Of a stretch of 64,000 nucleotides of DNA, positions 8,786 through 18,054 are shown one piece after another. Source of the DNA: Streptomyces sp. AV19. Its GTDB lineage: Bacteria > Actinomycetota > Actinomycetes > Streptomycetales > Streptomycetaceae. Every line of letters starts with the position of its first letter. The stretch's first letter is position 1. The translations under genes were made by a program, and so were the position numbers. The notes below the pieces were generated by a model. It was given only the letters and a program-made list of their open reading frames with translations, did not search any database and had not been told where the DNA came from. The stretch is from contig NZ_JAEAMR010000009.1 of the NCBI RefSeq assembly GCF_015999245.1, positions 247,531-311,530 on the forward strand. The letters are read 5' to 3'.

Positions 8786-11215
8786 ATGACCACTTCGCGG
8801 GAGACGCGGCAGACCAGCAGTGGCGGCACGGCGCCGCGCACCCTCGCCGAGGAGCTGCGCGCCCGCCCCGACGAGGCCCTGGCCGGCCTCCTGCGGGCCC
8901 GCCCCGACCTGCTGAACCCGGTCCCCGGCGACCTCACCCAGCTCGCCACCCGCGCCGCGACGCGCGCCTCCGTCGTCCGGGCCCTGGACCGGCTGGACCG
9001 GTTCGCGCTCCAGACCGCCGAGGCGCTGGCGGTGGCGCCGGACCCGTGCCCGTACGGGACGCTCGCCGCGCTGCTGACCGGTGACCGCCCCGACGACCCG
9101 AGGATCGCCCGCGAGCTGCCGCGCGCCCTCGCGACCCTGCGCGAGCAGGCGCTCGTCTGGGGCGACGAGGACCGCCTCCGCCTCGTCCGCACCGCCCGCG
9201 AACTGCTCGCCCCGACCCCGGCCCGGCCCTCGGCGACCGGCCTCGGCCCGACCGTGGCGGAGGCGACCTCCGGTATGTCGCCGGGGCGGCTGCAGGAGCT
9301 CCTCGCCGCGGCGGGGCTGCCCGCGACGCACGATCCGGTGACCGCCGTCACCGCCCTGGCCGGGCTGTTCGAGGACCGTACGCGGATGGGGGCGCTGCTG
9401 GCCGGCGCCCCGGAGGAGGCGGCGGCCGTCCTCGGACGGCTGATGTGGGGGCCGCCGTACGGGACCGTGACCGCCGACCCCGCCCCGCACCTGCGCTGGC
9501 TGCTCGACCGGGGGCTGCTGCTGCCGGCCGGGCAGGGCTCCGTCGTCCTGCCGCGCGAGGCGGCACTGCACCTGCGCGCCGGGCGCGCGCACCGCGCGCC
9601 CGAGCCGGTGCCGCCGGAGCTCACACCCGTCACCGGGCACGCGGAGCGGCTGGTGGACGCCACCGCCGCCGGGCAGGCGTTCACGGCGCTGGCCACGGTC
9701 GAGGAGCTGCTGGCGGACTGGGAGTCGGCCGGGCCGCTGGTGCTGCGCGCGGGCGGGCTGAGCGTGCGGGACCTCAAGCGGACGGCGACCGTCCTGGACG
9801 TACCGGAGCCGGCGGCCGCCTTCTGGGCCGAACTCGCCCACGCGGCCGGGCTGTTGGCGACCGACGGGGACGTGGACGAGCGGTACGCGCCCACGCCCGC
9901 GTACGACGACTGGCTGGACCTGCCCGCCGAGGAGCGCTGGACGCGGCTGGCCGCGGCCTGGCTCGCCGCGACCCGGACGGCGGGGCTGGCCGACACGAAG
10001 GACGCGCGGGGGCGCACCCTTTCGGCCCTCGGGCCGGAGCTCGACCGGGCCCCGGCGCCGGAGGTCCGCCGCCGCGTCCTCGCCCTGCTGGCCGGGCTGC
10101 CGGCCGGAAGCACCGTGCCCGCCGACGCGCTGCTGGCCCGCCTGGCCTGGGAGCGGCCGCCGCGGGGCGGCGACGAGTCGCGCGCCCGGCTCGCCCGCTG
10201 GGCCCTGGAGGAGGCCGAGCTCCTCGGCGTCACCGGCCGCGGCGCGCTCTCCGCGCACGGCCGGGCGCTGCTGGCGGGCACCGATCCGGCGCCCGCCCTG
10301 GCGCCGCTGCTCCCGGAGCCGCTCGACCACGTCCTCGTCCAGGCCGACCTGACGGCCGTGGCGCCGGGTCCGCTGCACCGCCCGCTCGCCCAGCAGTTGG
10401 GCATCCTGGCGGACGTCGAGTCCAAGGGCGGCGCGACGGTGTACCGCTTCACGCCGGAGTCGGTGCGGCGGGCCCTGGACGCCGGCCGGACGGCCTCCGA
10501 CCTCACCTCCTTCCTCACCACCCACTCGCGCACCCCGCTCCCCCAGCCCCTGCTGTACCTGATCGACGACGTGGCCCGCCGCCACGGCCGGCTGCGGGTG
10601 GGCGCCGCGTCCTCGTACCTGCGCTGCGACGACGAGGCCGTGCTCGCCGAGCTCCTCGCCGACCGGCGGTCCGCCCCGCTGCGCCTGCGGCGCCTGGCCC
10701 CGACCGTGCTCGCGGCGCAGGCCGCGCCGGACGCGCTGCTGGAGGGCCTGCGGGCGATGGGCTACGCGCCGGCGGCGGAGTCGGCCGCGGGCGACGTGGT
10801 CGTCGCGCGCGCCGACGCCCACCGCACGCCGCCGCGCGCCGCGCCCGCGCCGGTGCCGGAGGGCCCGCCCGTGCCCGACGCGACGCTGCTGGACGCGGCC
10901 GTCCGCGCCATCCGCGCGGGCGACCTCGCGGCGACGGCCGAACGCCGGCCGCGCGCCTCGTCCCCCTCGGACGGCGGCCTCCCCCGCACCACCTCCGCCG
11001 AGACCCTCGCCACCATGCAGGCGGCGGTCCTCACCGGCTCGCCCGTCTGGATCGGCTACGTCAACGCGGACGGCGCGGCGAGCCAGCGCGTGATCGCCCC
11101 GGTGCGGGTGGAGGGCGGCTTCGTCACGGCGTACGACCACACGGCGGACGAGGTGCGCACGTTCCCCCTGCACCGCATCACGGGCGTGGCGGAACTGGCG
11201 GACGAGCACGCGTGA
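8786..11215 (+). CDS. Helicase-associated (Helicase_C_3-type) protein
   Basis: 809 residues, mostly helical and winged-helix-like, with no Walker motifs. It matches the actinobacterial helicase-associated domain proteins found beside XPB-type helicases; I recognise LAEELRARPDEALAGLLRARPDL at the start, a middle block with HVLVQADLTAVAPGPL, and a C-terminal WYL-like end (VWIGYVNADG, GGFVTAYDH). It probably binds DNA and works with the XPB helicase at 12147, which carries the motor. A Uma2 nuclease-like gene lies between them on the other strand. The ATG at 8786 starts about 165 bases from the divergent gene. Confidence 0.8.
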   Translation: MTTSRETRQTSSGGTAPRTLAEELRARPDEALAGLLRARPDLLNPVPGDLTQLATRAATRASVVRALDRLDRFALQTAEALAVAPDPCPYGTLAALLTGDRPDDPRIARELPRALATLREQALVWGDEDRLRLVRTARELLAPTPARPSATGLGPTVAEATSGMSPGRLQELLAAAGLPATHDPVTAVTALAGLFEDRTRMGALLAGAPEEAAAVLGRLMWGPPYGTVTADPAPHLRWLLDRGLLLPAGQGSVVLPREAALHLRAGRAHRAPEPVPPELTPVTGHAERLVDATAAGQAFTALATVEELLADWESAGPLVLRAGGLSVRDLKRTATVLDVPEPAAAFWAELAHAAGLLATDGDVDERYAPTPAYDDWLDLPAEERWTRLAAAWLAATRTAGLADTKDARGRTLSALGPELDRAPAPEVRRRVLALLAGLPAGSTVPADALLARLAWERPPRGGDESRARLARWALEEAELLGVTGRGALSAHGRALLAGTDPAPALAPLLPEPLDHVLVQADLTAVAPGPLHRPLAQQLGILADVESKGGATVYRFTPESVRRALDAGRTASDLTSFLTTHSRTPLPQPLLYLIDDVARRHGRLRVGAASSYLRCDDEAVLAELLADRRSAPLRLRRLAPTVLAAQAAPDALLEGLRAMGYAPAAESAAGDVVVARADAHRTPPRAAPAPVPEGPPVPDATLLDAAVRAIRAGDLAATAERRPRASSPSDGGLPRTTSAETLATMQAAVLTGSPVWIGYVNADGAASQRVIAPVRVEGGFVTAYDHTADEVRTFPLHRITGVAELADEHA

Positions 11216-11429
11216 GTCGCTGAACTACGGCTGGATCTCCAGTTGCACACCCCCGGAAGCCTGCCGCACCCCGCCTCCCGAGCACCGCGTCGGCACCTGA
11301 TCCGGAAGCGTCACCAACTCCCGCCGCACGGACCGCCTTCGCCGAACCCGCCCCTCACCCGGCCATGCGCAGCACGCGAGCGGAGCGCGCGCCCCGGCAG
11401 ACGGTGCCCGCGCCCCCTCGACCGACCGG

Positions 11430-12008
11430 TCAGCGGCCCTGGCGCACCAGGACCCCGGGATCGATCTTGACCGGAAACGGCTTCTCGACCAGCGTCGTAC
11501 GCCCTGCCTCGGCCACGGCCCGCTCCGCGTAACGGCCGTTCCGCAGCTCGGAGATGATCAACGCAGGCATGGGCTCCAGCTCCAGCCGCCACAGGTGCTC
11601 GATGCCGCCCTCGGCGTAGTACGGAGGCTTGAGCAGCCGGTCCGTGCGACGGCCGGACGAGGACGGCGAGACGATCTCCACGACGAGCAGCACGGCCTCG
11701 GCGTCATAGGTGACCGGGTCGTCAGCGGCAGCGGCGGCATCCACCACAGCGATGTCCGGGATGAACAGCCCGTCGGGCAGCACGACGTTGACGGCCTCCA
11801 GCACCTCCACCGGAGCTTCGGCCTCCTCGACGGCCGCGTCCAGCAGGTGCCACAGCCGGGATGACGCCCGCTGGTGCTTGGTTCCCGGAGCCGGTGACAT
11901 CAAGAGCGCTTCCCCCATCAATTCACGACGCTGACCACGGTCCTCCCCCAGAGCCAGAACCTCCTCTATCGTCCAAGGCCCGTAGTGGGGATCGTGTGCA
12001 ACGCTCAT
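11430..12008 (-). CDS. Uma2-family putative restriction endonuclease
   Basis: 192 residues of the DUF820/Uma2 group, which has a PD-(D/E)XK nuclease fold. The core is visible as FIPDIAVVD, then LLVVEIVSPSSSGRRTD and LLKPPYYAEGGIEHLWRL, giving the D...E-x-V and K arrangement. AGGAGG sits a few bases before the ATG. Uma2 proteins are abundant in Streptomyces and their targets are unknown. Its placement between two helicase-module genes, on the opposite strand, is notable but may be chance. About 210 bases of non-coding DNA separate it from the upstream convergent gene. Confidence 0.85.
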   Translation of the reverse strand: MSVAHDPHYGPWTIEEVLALGEDRGQRRELMGEALLMSPAPGTKHQRASSRLWHLLDAAVEEAEAPVEVLEAVNVVLPDGLFIPDIAVVDAAAAADDPVTYDAEAVLLVVEIVSPSSSGRRTDRLLKPPYYAEGGIEHLWRLELEPMPALIISELRNGRYAERAVAEAGRTTLVEKPFPVKIDPGVLVRQGR

Positions 12009-12146
12009 CACGCCACCTCCTTCTCGGAAACCGTCGCCATCAGTGTGGCACCCGCCACGGACATCGGCCCGTGTTCTCCGTCTCGCCCACCCGTTCGGGA
12101 GCCACGGCGATACCCTGGACGTTTGGCCGGAAGGAATGGGTGAGGC

Positions 12147-13796
12147 GTGAACGGACCCCTGATCGTCCAGAGCGACAAGACGCTCCTGCTCGAGGTCGAC
12201 CACGAGCAGGCCGACGCCTGCCGGCGGGCCATCGCGGCGTTCGCCGAGCTGGAGCGGGCGCCCGAGCACATCCACACGTACCGGGTGACGCCGCTGGGGC
12301 TGTGGAACGCGCGGGCCGCGGGGCACGACGCCGAGCAGGTCGTGGACGCGCTGGTGACCTACTCGCGGTACCCCGTGCCGCACGCGCTGCTCGTCGACAT
12401 CGCCGAGACCATGGCCCGCTACGGGCGGCTGCGGCTGGTGAAGCACCCCACGCACGGGCTGGTGCTGGAGAGCAGCGACCGGCCGGTGCTGGAGGAGATC
12501 CTGCGGTCGAAGAAGATCCAGCCGCTGGTGGGGGCGCGGCTCGACGAGGACACCGTGGCCGTCCACCCGTCCGAGCGCGGGCAGATCAAGCAGGCGCTGC
12601 TGAAGCTCGGCTGGCCGGCCGAGGACCTCGCCGGGTACGTGGACGGCGAGGCGCACCCCATCGAGCTGCGCGAGGACGGCTGGGCGCTGCGGCCGTACCA
12701 GCGGCAGGCCGTCGACGGGTTCTGGCACGGCGGCTCGGGTGTGGTCGTGCTGCCCTGCGGGGCGGGAAAGACGCTGGTCGGGGCGGGGGCGATGGCCGAG
12801 GCCAAGGCGACGACGCTGATCCTGGTCACCAACACCGTCTCCGCGCGGCAGTGGAAGCACGAGCTCGTGAAGCGGACGTCGCTGACCGAGGACGAGATCG
12901 GCGAGTACAGCGGCACGCGCAAGGAGATCCGGCCGGTCACCATCGCCACGTACCAGGTGCTGACGACGAAGCGGAAGGGGATCTACCCCCACCTGGAGCT
13001 GTTCGACTCCCGCGACTGGGGGCTCGTCGTCTACGACGAGGTGCACCTGCTGCCGGCGCCGGTCTTCAAGTTCACCGCCGATCTCCAGGCGCGGCGGCGG
13101 CTCGGGCTCACGGCCACCCTCGTCCGGGAGGACGGGCGTGAGTCGGACGTCTTCTCGCTGATCGGACCGAAGCGGTTCGACGCGCCCTGGAAGGAGATCG
13201 AGGCACAGGGCTACATCGCGCCCGCCGACTGCGTCGAGGTCCGCGTCAATCTGACGGACTCGGAGCGGCTCGCGTACGCCACGGCCGAGACGGAGGAGAA
13301 GTACCGCTTCTGCGCGACGACGGACACCAAGCGGAAGGTGACCGAGGCGCTGGTGCGCCGGCACCGGGGCGAGCAGACGCTGGTCATCGGCCAGTACATC
13401 GACCAGCTCGACGAGCTGGGCGAGCACCTCGACGCCCCCGTGATCAAGGGCGAGACGAGCAACGCGCAGCGCGAGAAGCTCTTCGACGCGTTCCGGGAGG
13501 GCGAGATCTCCGTGCTCGTCGTCTCGAAGGTCGCGAACTTCTCGATCGACCTGCCCGAGGCGACGGTCGCGATCCAGGTCTCCGGCACGTTCGGCTCCCG
13601 CCAGGAGGAGGCCCAGCGGCTGGGCCGCGTCCTCCGCCCGAAGGCGGACGGGCACGAGGCCCGCTTCTACTCGGTCGTGGCGCGCGACACGGTCGACCAG
13701 GACTTCGCGGCCCACCGCCAGCGCTTCCTCGCGGAGCAGGGATACGCGTACCGGATCATGGACGCGGACGCGGTGCTGGCGGGCGAGGACGACTGA
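12147..13796 (+). CDS. XPB-type DNA repair helicase
   Basis: 549-residue superfamily 2 helicase. After a damage-recognition-like N-terminus come LRPYQRQAV (motif Q region), PCGAGKT (Walker A, about 205), VYDEVHLLP (DEVH box), LTATLVREDGRE (motif III plus the RED motif diagnostic of XPB) and QRLGRVLRPK (motif VI). Bacterial XPB unwinds 3'-5' and, with a partner nuclease (Bax1 in archaea), is proposed to act in nucleotide excision repair. The GTG start has GGAAGGA upstream. The upstream 809-residue protein is its likely partner. Confidence 0.95.
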   Translation: MNGPLIVQSDKTLLLEVDHEQADACRRAIAAFAELERAPEHIHTYRVTPLGLWNARAAGHDAEQVVDALVTYSRYPVPHALLVDIAETMARYGRLRLVKHPTHGLVLESSDRPVLEEILRSKKIQPLVGARLDEDTVAVHPSERGQIKQALLKLGWPAEDLAGYVDGEAHPIELREDGWALRPYQRQAVDGFWHGGSGVVVLPCGAGKTLVGAGAMAEAKATTLILVTNTVSARQWKHELVKRTSLTEDEIGEYSGTRKEIRPVTIATYQVLTTKRKGIYPHLELFDSRDWGLVVYDEVHLLPAPVFKFTADLQARRRLGLTATLVREDGRESDVFSLIGPKRFDAPWKEIEAQGYIAPADCVEVRVNLTDSERLAYATAETEEKYRFCATTDTKRKVTEALVRRHRGEQTLVIGQYIDQLDELGEHLDAPVIKGETSNAQREKLFDAFREGEISVLVVSKVANFSIDLPEATVAIQVSGTFGSRQEEAQRLGRVLRPKADGHEARFYSVVARDTVDQDFAAHRQRFLAEQGYAYRIMDADAVLAGEDD

Positions 13797-13866
13797 GGAC
13801 AGGTCCCGTCGCGCGCCCCCGATCGGTAACCTTGTTGGCCACGGACGCCACGGCACGGAGGGACCA

Positions 13867-14148
13867 ATGCCTCACCAGGACATCTACGAGGTGCTGTACA
13901 CGGAGCCGGCGGCACGCGACCGTGATCGTCTCGAACCGGCGCGCAGGGCCTCCTTCGACAAGGCGGTCGAGATGCTGGCCCGGGACCCGTACACCGAGCT
14001 CTCCCGGCCCATCGGTGTGGGCGAGCAGGACCGGGAGATCCGGCTGACCTCCCAGATCGTGGCGGAGTACATGATCTCGCGCGGACGTCTGCTGCTCGTC
14101 GTCCTGCGGATCTTCGACGACGCGGACATCCTCCTCACGGAGGACTGA
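13867..14148 (+). CDS. RelE/ParE-like protein without adjacent antitoxin
   Basis: 93 residues. The order DIYEVLYTEPAARDRDRL, a central helix FDKAVEMLARDPYTE, then REIRLTSQIVAEYMISRGRLLLVVLRIFDD resembles the RelE/ParE toxin fold, where the C-terminal strands carry the active residues. ACGGAGG precedes the ATG with good spacing. ParE/RelE toxins normally sit next to a small antitoxin; the neighbours here are XPB and HelD-type genes and no candidate antitoxin fits in the short flanks. Either it is a domesticated solitary protein or its partner lies elsewhere. Confidence 0.65.
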   Translation: MPHQDIYEVLYTEPAARDRDRLEPARRASFDKAVEMLARDPYTELSRPIGVGEQDREIRLTSQIVAEYMISRGRLLLVVLRIFDDADILLTED

Positions 14149-14310
14149 ACAGCGCCCCTGAGGGCGCGCGCGGAAAACCGTTCGCGCCCGGTGGTCACCC
14201 TGGCTAAAATCGCGGGCTTCCGCCTCCCGCCGCGCGACCCGGGAGCGCCGCCGTCCGGCCGGAAACCGGCGGCCGCCCACCGCTCGTGACCACCGCATGG
14301 AGGCAACGCC

Positions 14311-16344
14311 GTGCCCGCCCACGCCGCCGACCCGCTCGCCCTCGAACGCGACCACCTCGCCTCCTCCCGCGCCGCGCTGCGCGCGATGCGCGCCGACGTC
14401 GAGGCGCTCGACATCAAGGACGTCACTGCCAACTGGGTCAACGCCGCCGTGCTGGAGCGGCAGATCGAGGAGCGCGTCACGGCGCTCGCGGACCTCGCGC
14501 ACACGCCGCTGTTCTTCGGACGGCTGGACTACCGGGCGCACGACGCGGGGACCACGTTCTACATCGGGCGGCGGCACGTGCACGACGCCGGCGGGGACCC
14601 GATGGTCGTCGACTGGCGCGCGCCCGTCTCGCAGCCCTTCTACCGCGCCTCGGCGAAGGAGCCGATGGACGTCCGGCGGCGCCGCAGGTTCGGTTACACC
14701 GGCGGCGAGTTGACCGCGTACGAGGACGAGGACCTCACCGACGCGGCATCGGCGTCGCGGGAGCGGACGAGCAGGCTGCTCCAGGCGGAGATCGAGCGGC
14801 CCCGCGTCGGTCCCATGCGCGACATCGTGGCGACGATCCAGCCGGAGCAGGACGAGATCGTCCGCGCCGGGATCGGCGGCACGGTCTGCGTCCAGGGGGC
14901 GCCCGGCACCGGGAAGACCGCCGTCGGCCTGCACCGCGTCGCCTACCTCCTCTACGCGCACCGCGAGCGGCTGGCCCGCACGGGCACGCTGGTGATCGGC
15001 CCGAACGCGTCCTTCCTGCGCTACATCGAGCAGGTCCTGCCCGCGCTGGGCGAGTTGAACGTGGCGCAGGCGACGGTGGACGACCTGGTCGCGCACGTGG
15101 AGGTGCGCGGCACCGACTCCGCGGAGGCCGCCCGGATCAAGGGCGACGCCCGCATGGCCGAGGTGCTGCGGCGCGCGGTGCGGTCGGGCGTGACGATGCC
15201 GGCGGACCCGGTGGTCGTGGTGCGCGGCTCGCGCCGCTGGCGGATCCCGGCGTACGAACTGGAGGAGATCGTCCGCGAGTTGCTGGCCCGCGACATCCGT
15301 TACGGCGCCGCCCGCGACGCCCTGCCGCAGCGGATCGCGCACACCGTGCTCGTCCGGATGGAGGAGGCGGGCGAGGCGCCGGACGACCGGGTGCAGGACG
15401 CGGTGGCGCGGACGCCCGCCGTGAAGGCGGCGGTCCGGGCGGTGTGGCCGGCGGTCGATCCGGTGAAGCTGGTGCTGCGGCTGCTGTCGGACGCGGAGTT
15501 CCTGGCGGAGCACGCGGAGGGCGTGCTCACGGCGGAGGAGCAGGCGGCGATCCGCTGGGCGAAGCCGGCGCGCGGCCCGAAGTCGGCCAAGTGGTCGGCG
15601 GCGGACGCGGTGTTGGTGGACGAGGCGGCGGACCTGGTCACGCGGACGCCGTCGCTGGGGCACGTGGTGCTGGACGAGGCGCAGGACCTGTCCCCCATGC
15701 AGTACCGGGCGGTGGGCCGGCGCTGCACGACGGGTTCGGCGACGGTGCTGGGCGACATCGCGCAGGGCACGACGCCGTGGGCGACGCCCGGCTGGCGGGA
15801 GGCGCTGGCGCACCTGGGCAAGCCGGACGCGGCCGTCGAGGAGCTGACGCAGGGCTTCCGCGTCCCGCGCGAGGTGATCGCGTACGCCTCGCGGCTGCTG
15901 CCGGCGATCGCGCCGGGGCTGGCGGAGGCGACGTCGGTGCGCGAGTCGGCGGGCGACTTCGCCGTACGGCCCGTGGCGGGGCGGGAGTTGGACGCGGCCG
16001 TGGTCGCGGCGTGCCGGGAGGCGCTGGCGCGCGAGGGCTCCGTCGGCCTGATCGCGGCGGACGCGCGGGTGCCCGTCCTGGCGGCGGCGCTGGCGGAGGC
16101 GGGGCTGGCGCACCTCACCCCCGGCGAGGAGACCTCCGCGGAAGCGCGGCTGACGCTGGTGCCGGCGTCGCTGGCCAAGGGCCTGGAGTACGACTACGTG
16201 GTGCTCGACGAGCCCGCCGCGGTCGTCGCGGGCGAGCCGGACGAGCGGACGGGGCTGCGGCGGCTGTACGTGGCGCTGACGCGGGCGGTGTCGGGGCTGA
16301 CGGTGCTCCACGCGGAGCCGCTGCCGCGGGAGTTGACGGCCTAG
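14311..16344 (+). CDS. HelD/HelR-type UvrD-like ATPase
   Basis: 677 residues with a superfamily 1 helicase core. An N-terminal helical arm (LALERDHLASSRAALRAMR) precedes FYIGRRHVHD and VVDWRAPVSQPFYRA, a pattern seen in HelD proteins. Walker A is VQGAPGTGKTAV, Walker B is HVVLDEAQDLSPMQYRAV, and LYVALTRAVSGL is motif VI. HelD binds RNA polymerase and strips it from DNA or nascent RNA; the actinobacterial HelR branch also displaces rifamycins. Which branch this belongs to needs a tree; I see no obvious rifamycin-associated element upstream. Its TAG overlaps the convergent ArsR stop within CTAG. Confidence 0.85.
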   Translation: MPAHAADPLALERDHLASSRAALRAMRADVEALDIKDVTANWVNAAVLERQIEERVTALADLAHTPLFFGRLDYRAHDAGTTFYIGRRHVHDAGGDPMVVDWRAPVSQPFYRASAKEPMDVRRRRRFGYTGGELTAYEDEDLTDAASASRERTSRLLQAEIERPRVGPMRDIVATIQPEQDEIVRAGIGGTVCVQGAPGTGKTAVGLHRVAYLLYAHRERLARTGTLVIGPNASFLRYIEQVLPALGELNVAQATVDDLVAHVEVRGTDSAEAARIKGDARMAEVLRRAVRSGVTMPADPVVVVRGSRRWRIPAYELEEIVRELLARDIRYGAARDALPQRIAHTVLVRMEEAGEAPDDRVQDAVARTPAVKAAVRAVWPAVDPVKLVLRLLSDAEFLAEHAEGVLTAEEQAAIRWAKPARGPKSAKWSAADAVLVDEAADLVTRTPSLGHVVLDEAQDLSPMQYRAVGRRCTTGSATVLGDIAQGTTPWATPGWREALAHLGKPDAAVEELTQGFRVPREVIAYASRLLPAIAPGLAEATSVRESAGDFAVRPVAGRELDAAVVAACREALAREGSVGLIAADARVPVLAAALAEAGLAHLTPGEETSAEARLTLVPASLAKGLEYDYVVLDEPAAVVAGEPDERTGLRRLYVALTRAVSGLTVLHAEPLPRELTA

Positions 16345-16676
16345 GCCTGGCCGTCCAGGCCGGCCAGGAGCACGTCCACCAGCCCGGGGAAGCGGGCGTC
16401 CAACTCCTCCTTGCGCAACCGCACATGGCGGTTGCGCCCGACCACCTTGGTCGAGGTGACGCCCGCCTCGCGGAGCACCTTCATGTGGTGCGACACCGTC
16501 GACTTGTGCAGGTGCTGCAGGCCGAAGCGGCGCGGGTCGCAGTCGCACTGCTCGCCCTCGCGGGCGTAGATGGCCATCAGCTGCAGCCGGACCGGGTCAC
16601 CCAGGGCCTGGAGCACCTTCTCCAGCCGGATGTCCTGAATGTCCGGCTGCGGCAGCAGCTCTCCCTCGCCGTCCAT
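16341..16676 (-). CDS. ArsR-family winged-helix repressor
   Basis: 111 residues. LQALGDPVRLQLMAIYAREGEQCDCDP is the ArsR start, and STVSHHMKVLREAGVTSTKVVGRNRHVRLRK gives the recognition helix and wing. The nearby ECDCD-like Cys residues could sense a metal or thiol-reactive compound, but the ligand is unknown. GGAGG precedes the ATG. It is divergent from an MFS exporter with an operator-like palindrome between them, the usual arrangement for a repressor controlling its own exporter. Its end overlaps the HelD stop. Confidence 0.9.
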   Translation of the reverse strand: MDGEGELLPQPDIQDIRLEKVLQALGDPVRLQLMAIYAREGEQCDCDPRRFGLQHLHKSTVSHHMKVLREAGVTSTKVVGRNRHVRLRKEELDARFPGLVDVLLAGLDGQA

Positions 16677-16695
16677 GAGCCCTTCCTCCGTGAAC

Positions 16696-16732
16696 TGTTT
16701 GACGATCGCCCAACAATCTCTATTGTTTGACG
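16696..16732. promoter_or_regulatory. Probable ArsR operator between arsR-type gene and MFS gene
   Basis: In the 93-base divergent spacer, AACAAT at 16712-16717 and ATTGTT at 16722-16727 form a palindrome with a 4-base centre. TGTTTGACG occurs twice as a direct repeat on either side. The stretch is markedly AT-richer than its surroundings and could hold the operator and both promoters. Confidence 0.6.
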
Positions 16733-16769
16733 TGCGTCCAACCTTACCTCTCGTCCCGGAAGGGCACCC

Positions 16770-18021
16770 GTGCGTCTGCGCCTGCTCCTGCTCGCCCTCG
16801 GCACGTTCGCCGTGGGCACCGACACCATGGTCATGGCCGGGATCCTCGACGGGATCGCCGGCGACCTCGGCGTCTCCGTCTCCGCGGCCGGTCAGCTGGT
16901 CTCCGTCTTCGCCCTGTCCTACGCGCTGCTGGCGCCGGTCCTGGCCGCGCTGACCGCCCGCTGGGACCGCCGCCGGCTGCTGCTCGCCGCGATGGGGGTC
17001 TTCACCCTCGCCAACGCGCTCAGCGCGCTCGCCCCCGGCTACGGCACCCTCCTCGCCACGCGGGTGCTCGCCGCGGCCGGTGCCGCGCTCTACTCGCCGA
17101 CCGCCGCGGCCGTCGCCACCGCCCTCGCCCCGCCCGAGCGGCGCGGACGGGCGCTCGCCACCGTGCTGGGCGGGATGACGGTGGCCACGGCGCTCGGCGT
17201 ACCGCTCGGCGCCTACCTCGGAAGCGCGGACTGGCGCCGGACGATGTGGCTGATCGCGGCGCTCGGCGTCGTCGCGTTCGCGGGCCTCGCGCTGCTGATG
17301 CGCGGCCTGCCCGCACCGGCCGGGGCGCCCGGCCTGCGGGAACGGCTGGCGCCGCTGCGGAACCGGCGGGTGGCGGCCGGTGCGACCACCACGCTCGTCT
17401 TCTTCCTCGCCTTCAACTCCGTCTACATCTACCTGGCCACGGCCGTCCGCCCCGCGACGGGCGGCGACCAGGGCCGGCTCAGCCTGATCCTGCTGGCCAC
17501 CGGCCTCGCGTCGATCGCGGGCAGCTGGCTGGGCGGACGGCTGGTGGACCGGCTCGGGGTGCGGACGGTGCTGCTCGCGGGCAGTGTGGCCGCCGGACTC
17601 GCGTTCGCGGCACTGCCGTGGCTGTCGCGCAGCCTGCCGGGGGCGCTGGCGTACGCGGTGGTCTCCCCCCCTGGCCGGCTGGGCCGTGAGCGTCGCGCTC
17701 CCCCACCGGATGGCCTCCATCGACCCGCCGAACGCACCGCTGCTGATCTCGCTCAACAGCAGCGCGCTGTACCTGGGGGTGGCGTCGGCCGGGGCCGTGG
17801 GGAGCGGGGCGATCGGGGTGCTCGGGGAGCGGTGGTTCCCGCTGGTGTCGGCGGGGTTGGCCGTGGGCGCGTGGGGGGTCTCGTTCGTGACGGTGCGGCG
17901 GTCGACCGGCGCTGGGCGCGTAGGGAATACGCCCCGGACCCTCCCCCAGAGGGGGCACCCCCATTTCACCGTTTCCTCCGAGGCTGCGCCCCGGGCCCGC
18001 AACGCGGCTTCGCCGCGTTAG
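16770..18021 (+). pseudogene. MFS exporter, interrupted by a frameshift
   Basis: Major facilitator of the arabinose-efflux/DHA1 type. The first about 300 residues are intact (GTFAVGTDTMVMAGILDGI, RWDRRRLL, then GSWLGGRLVDRLG), from GTG 16770 with GGAAGGG upstream. After ALAYAVVS the frame changes at a run of seven C near 17665-17671. The next frame continues with LAGWAVSVALPHRM and LNSSALYLGVASAGAVGSG, the expected last helices. Removing one C restores a protein of about 416 residues. It may be a sequencing error or a true null. The restored C-terminus would read into the intergenic repeat at 17961. Confidence 0.75.
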
Positions 18022-18045
18022 TCCTCAAGCGCCGGACGGGCTGGA
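17955..18045. repeat. Gene-end tag plus rcREP-like half element
   Basis: Contains catttcaccgtttcctcc (the gene-end tag, minus orientation) followed by gaggctgcgcccc and, at 18021-18044, gtcctcaagcgccggacggg, one half of the palindrome found perfectly at 22192-22262. It lies between the MFS pseudogene and the minus-strand HD gene. Confidence 0.75.
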
Positions 18046-18054
18046 TCGGTCAAC

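Noticed and set aside
7519-10533. A 1004-codon minus frame over the helicase-associated gene
   Set aside because: Antisense Ser/Arg/Ala-rich translation without motifs; the plus-strand 809-residue protein has conserved segments.
14149-14310. Rifamycin-associated element upstream of the HelD/HelR gene
   Set aside because: I could not find a convincing long inverted repeat of the expected type in the 160 bases before the start.
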